Below are positions 63,600 through 64,000 of a stretch of 64,000 nt of DNA, in pieces. A program made the position numbers and the translations under genes. Position 1 is the first letter of the stretch. Each line of letters starts with the position of its first letter. Location: assembly GCF_017873415.1 (NCBI RefSeq), contig NZ_JAGGKD010000006.1, positions 1 to 64,000 on the forward strand. The letters run 5' to 3'. The notes beneath the pieces are model-generated. The model had not been told where the DNA came from. It was given only the letters and a program-made list of their open reading frames with translations, and searched no databases. This stretch comes from Methanolobus bombayensis. GTDB lineage: Archaea; Halobacteriota; Methanosarcinia; Methanosarcinales; Methanosarcinaceae.

Positions 63600-64000
63600 A
63601 TGGACATCCTCATACCTGATATCGTTGATACAGCTCTCATAAGCGGCGTAATATCACTTTTCCTTATTGCAGATATCCTTATCAAAAATTATTTGAAAAT
63701 CAACCTCAGGGATGTCGGAGCTGATCTTGCTATCGGTTCAGTGGTTATCCAGTTTGGTTACATTACTCTTATACTTGTGAACCAGCAAATGGATATTTTC
63801 TGGAGGAACGTTCTCCTTGCCATCTGTTTCGGACTTTTCTGGGCAGCCTGTCTCTGGCTTGCAAGTAAGAGAGATGCACTTACAGATATGTTCTCTTACA
63901 CCATCGGAACATTTGCCCTGGCAGCATCCATTATGCATTTTCTGGGAACTTTCAAACCCATTGGAATGATGATGTTATTTGTGTATTCACTCATTCTCTC
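63600..64000 (+). CDS. Membrane protein, truncated by the window end
   Basis: An open frame of 133 codons continues beyond the window. It encodes at least four hydrophobic helices: LISGVISLFLIADILI, VVIQFGYITLILV, VLLAICFGLFWAACLWLA and a run around FALAASIMHFLG. A TATA-like TTTATATAAA at about 63566-63575 suggests a very short leader. I do not recognise the family. It stands 45 bases after copB but probably has its own promoter. Confidence 0.65.
   Translation, partial: MDILIPDIVDTALISGVISLFLIADILIKNYLKINLRDVGADLAIGSVVIQFGYITLILVNQQMDIFWRNVLLAICFGLFWAACLWLASKRDALTDMFSYTIGTFALAASIMHFLGTFKPIGMMMLFVYSLIL

Noticed and set aside
1-64000. CRISPR arrays, insertion sequences, prophage and rRNA genes
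   Set aside because: I looked for regularly spaced repeats, transposase motifs, phage proteins and conserved rRNA segments and saw none.
1-64000. In-frame TAG read as pyrrolysine
   Set aside because: I checked a few genes ending in TAG (for example 20595 and 44627); continuing past the stop gave no domain-like extension, and no methylamine methyltransferase gene is present.

Overview
The window is a gene-dense, moderately AT-rich stretch of an archaeal chromosome. It almost certainly comes from a methanogen of the Methanosarcinaceae (a Methanolobus- or Methanococcoides-like genome fits best). The support is archaeal-type DnaG, ArcS, RPA, NurA/HerA, UPF0058, UPF0200 and UPF0201 proteins, a four-subunit pyruvate:ferredoxin oxidoreductase in the order porC-D-A-B, a PGF-CTERM surface protein, a DUF3303 protein, a copper ATPase of the CPH type, TATA-box promoters with short or absent leaders, and GGTGA/GGAGG ribosome sites. 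I see no insertion sequence, prophage, CRISPR array or rRNA. The genus is inference.

Layout. 0-7 kb: a citramalate/isopropylmalate synthase gene with a one-base frame break near its start, a chemotaxis transducer that lacks a sensor domain, then tatD, an MBL-fold hydrolase and a YgiQ radical SAM protein. 7-18 kb: a PGF-CTERM surface protein, a glcD/HdrD-like 2-hydroxyacid dehydrogenase pair, archaeosine synthase, a GNAT enzyme, UPF0058, dnaG, a CoA-disulfide-reductase-like flavoprotein overlapping rtcA, and kptA facing rtcA. 18-25 kb: a three-OB-fold RPA, a CBS/zinc-ribbon protein, a long structured leader, then a tight run of two four-CBS proteins, an ATP-dependent RNA ligase and a SelB-like GTPase. 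25-35 kb: a KaiC-like ATPase with a small partner, a SpoIIM-like membrane protein, a core methionine synthase, a sodium symporter, nurA-herA. 35-48 kb: tRNA-Lys(CTT), a ribbon-helix-helix protein, the UPF0201/UPF0200 pair, dus, porCDAB, nth, an AlkD-like protein, small proteins, an aldo/keto reductase, a methyltransferase and a PsiE-like protein. 48-64 kb: a Vms1/eRF1-like protein, cysE-cysK (cysK with a broken start), a tandem GNAT, dinB, a K+ channel with a zinc ribbon, a histidine kinase, RNase HI, a membrane ferredoxin, a CAP-domain secreted protein, an unusual CODH (CooS) paralogue, a CopB ATPase and a partial membrane protein.

How the genes work together. Several loci deal with RNA end chemistry and translation: rtcA, kptA, the RNA ligase, the SelB-like GTPase, arcS, dus and the Vms1-like protein. 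The run CBS-CBS-ligase-GTPase behind a leader with mutually exclusive hairpins is my best candidate for an undescribed regulated system. A second candidate is the CooS paralogue, which keeps every active-site ligand except the cysteine equivalent to Cys295 and is followed 24 bases later by a copper exporter, with a perfect palindrome just after the TATA box. A third is a ten-base motif shared by the promoters of the KaiC-like ATPase and the histidine kinase. Two metabolic genes (cimA/leuA and cysK) have single-base frame breaks at homopolymers near the start, which suggests either base-calling errors or real early-frame lesions.
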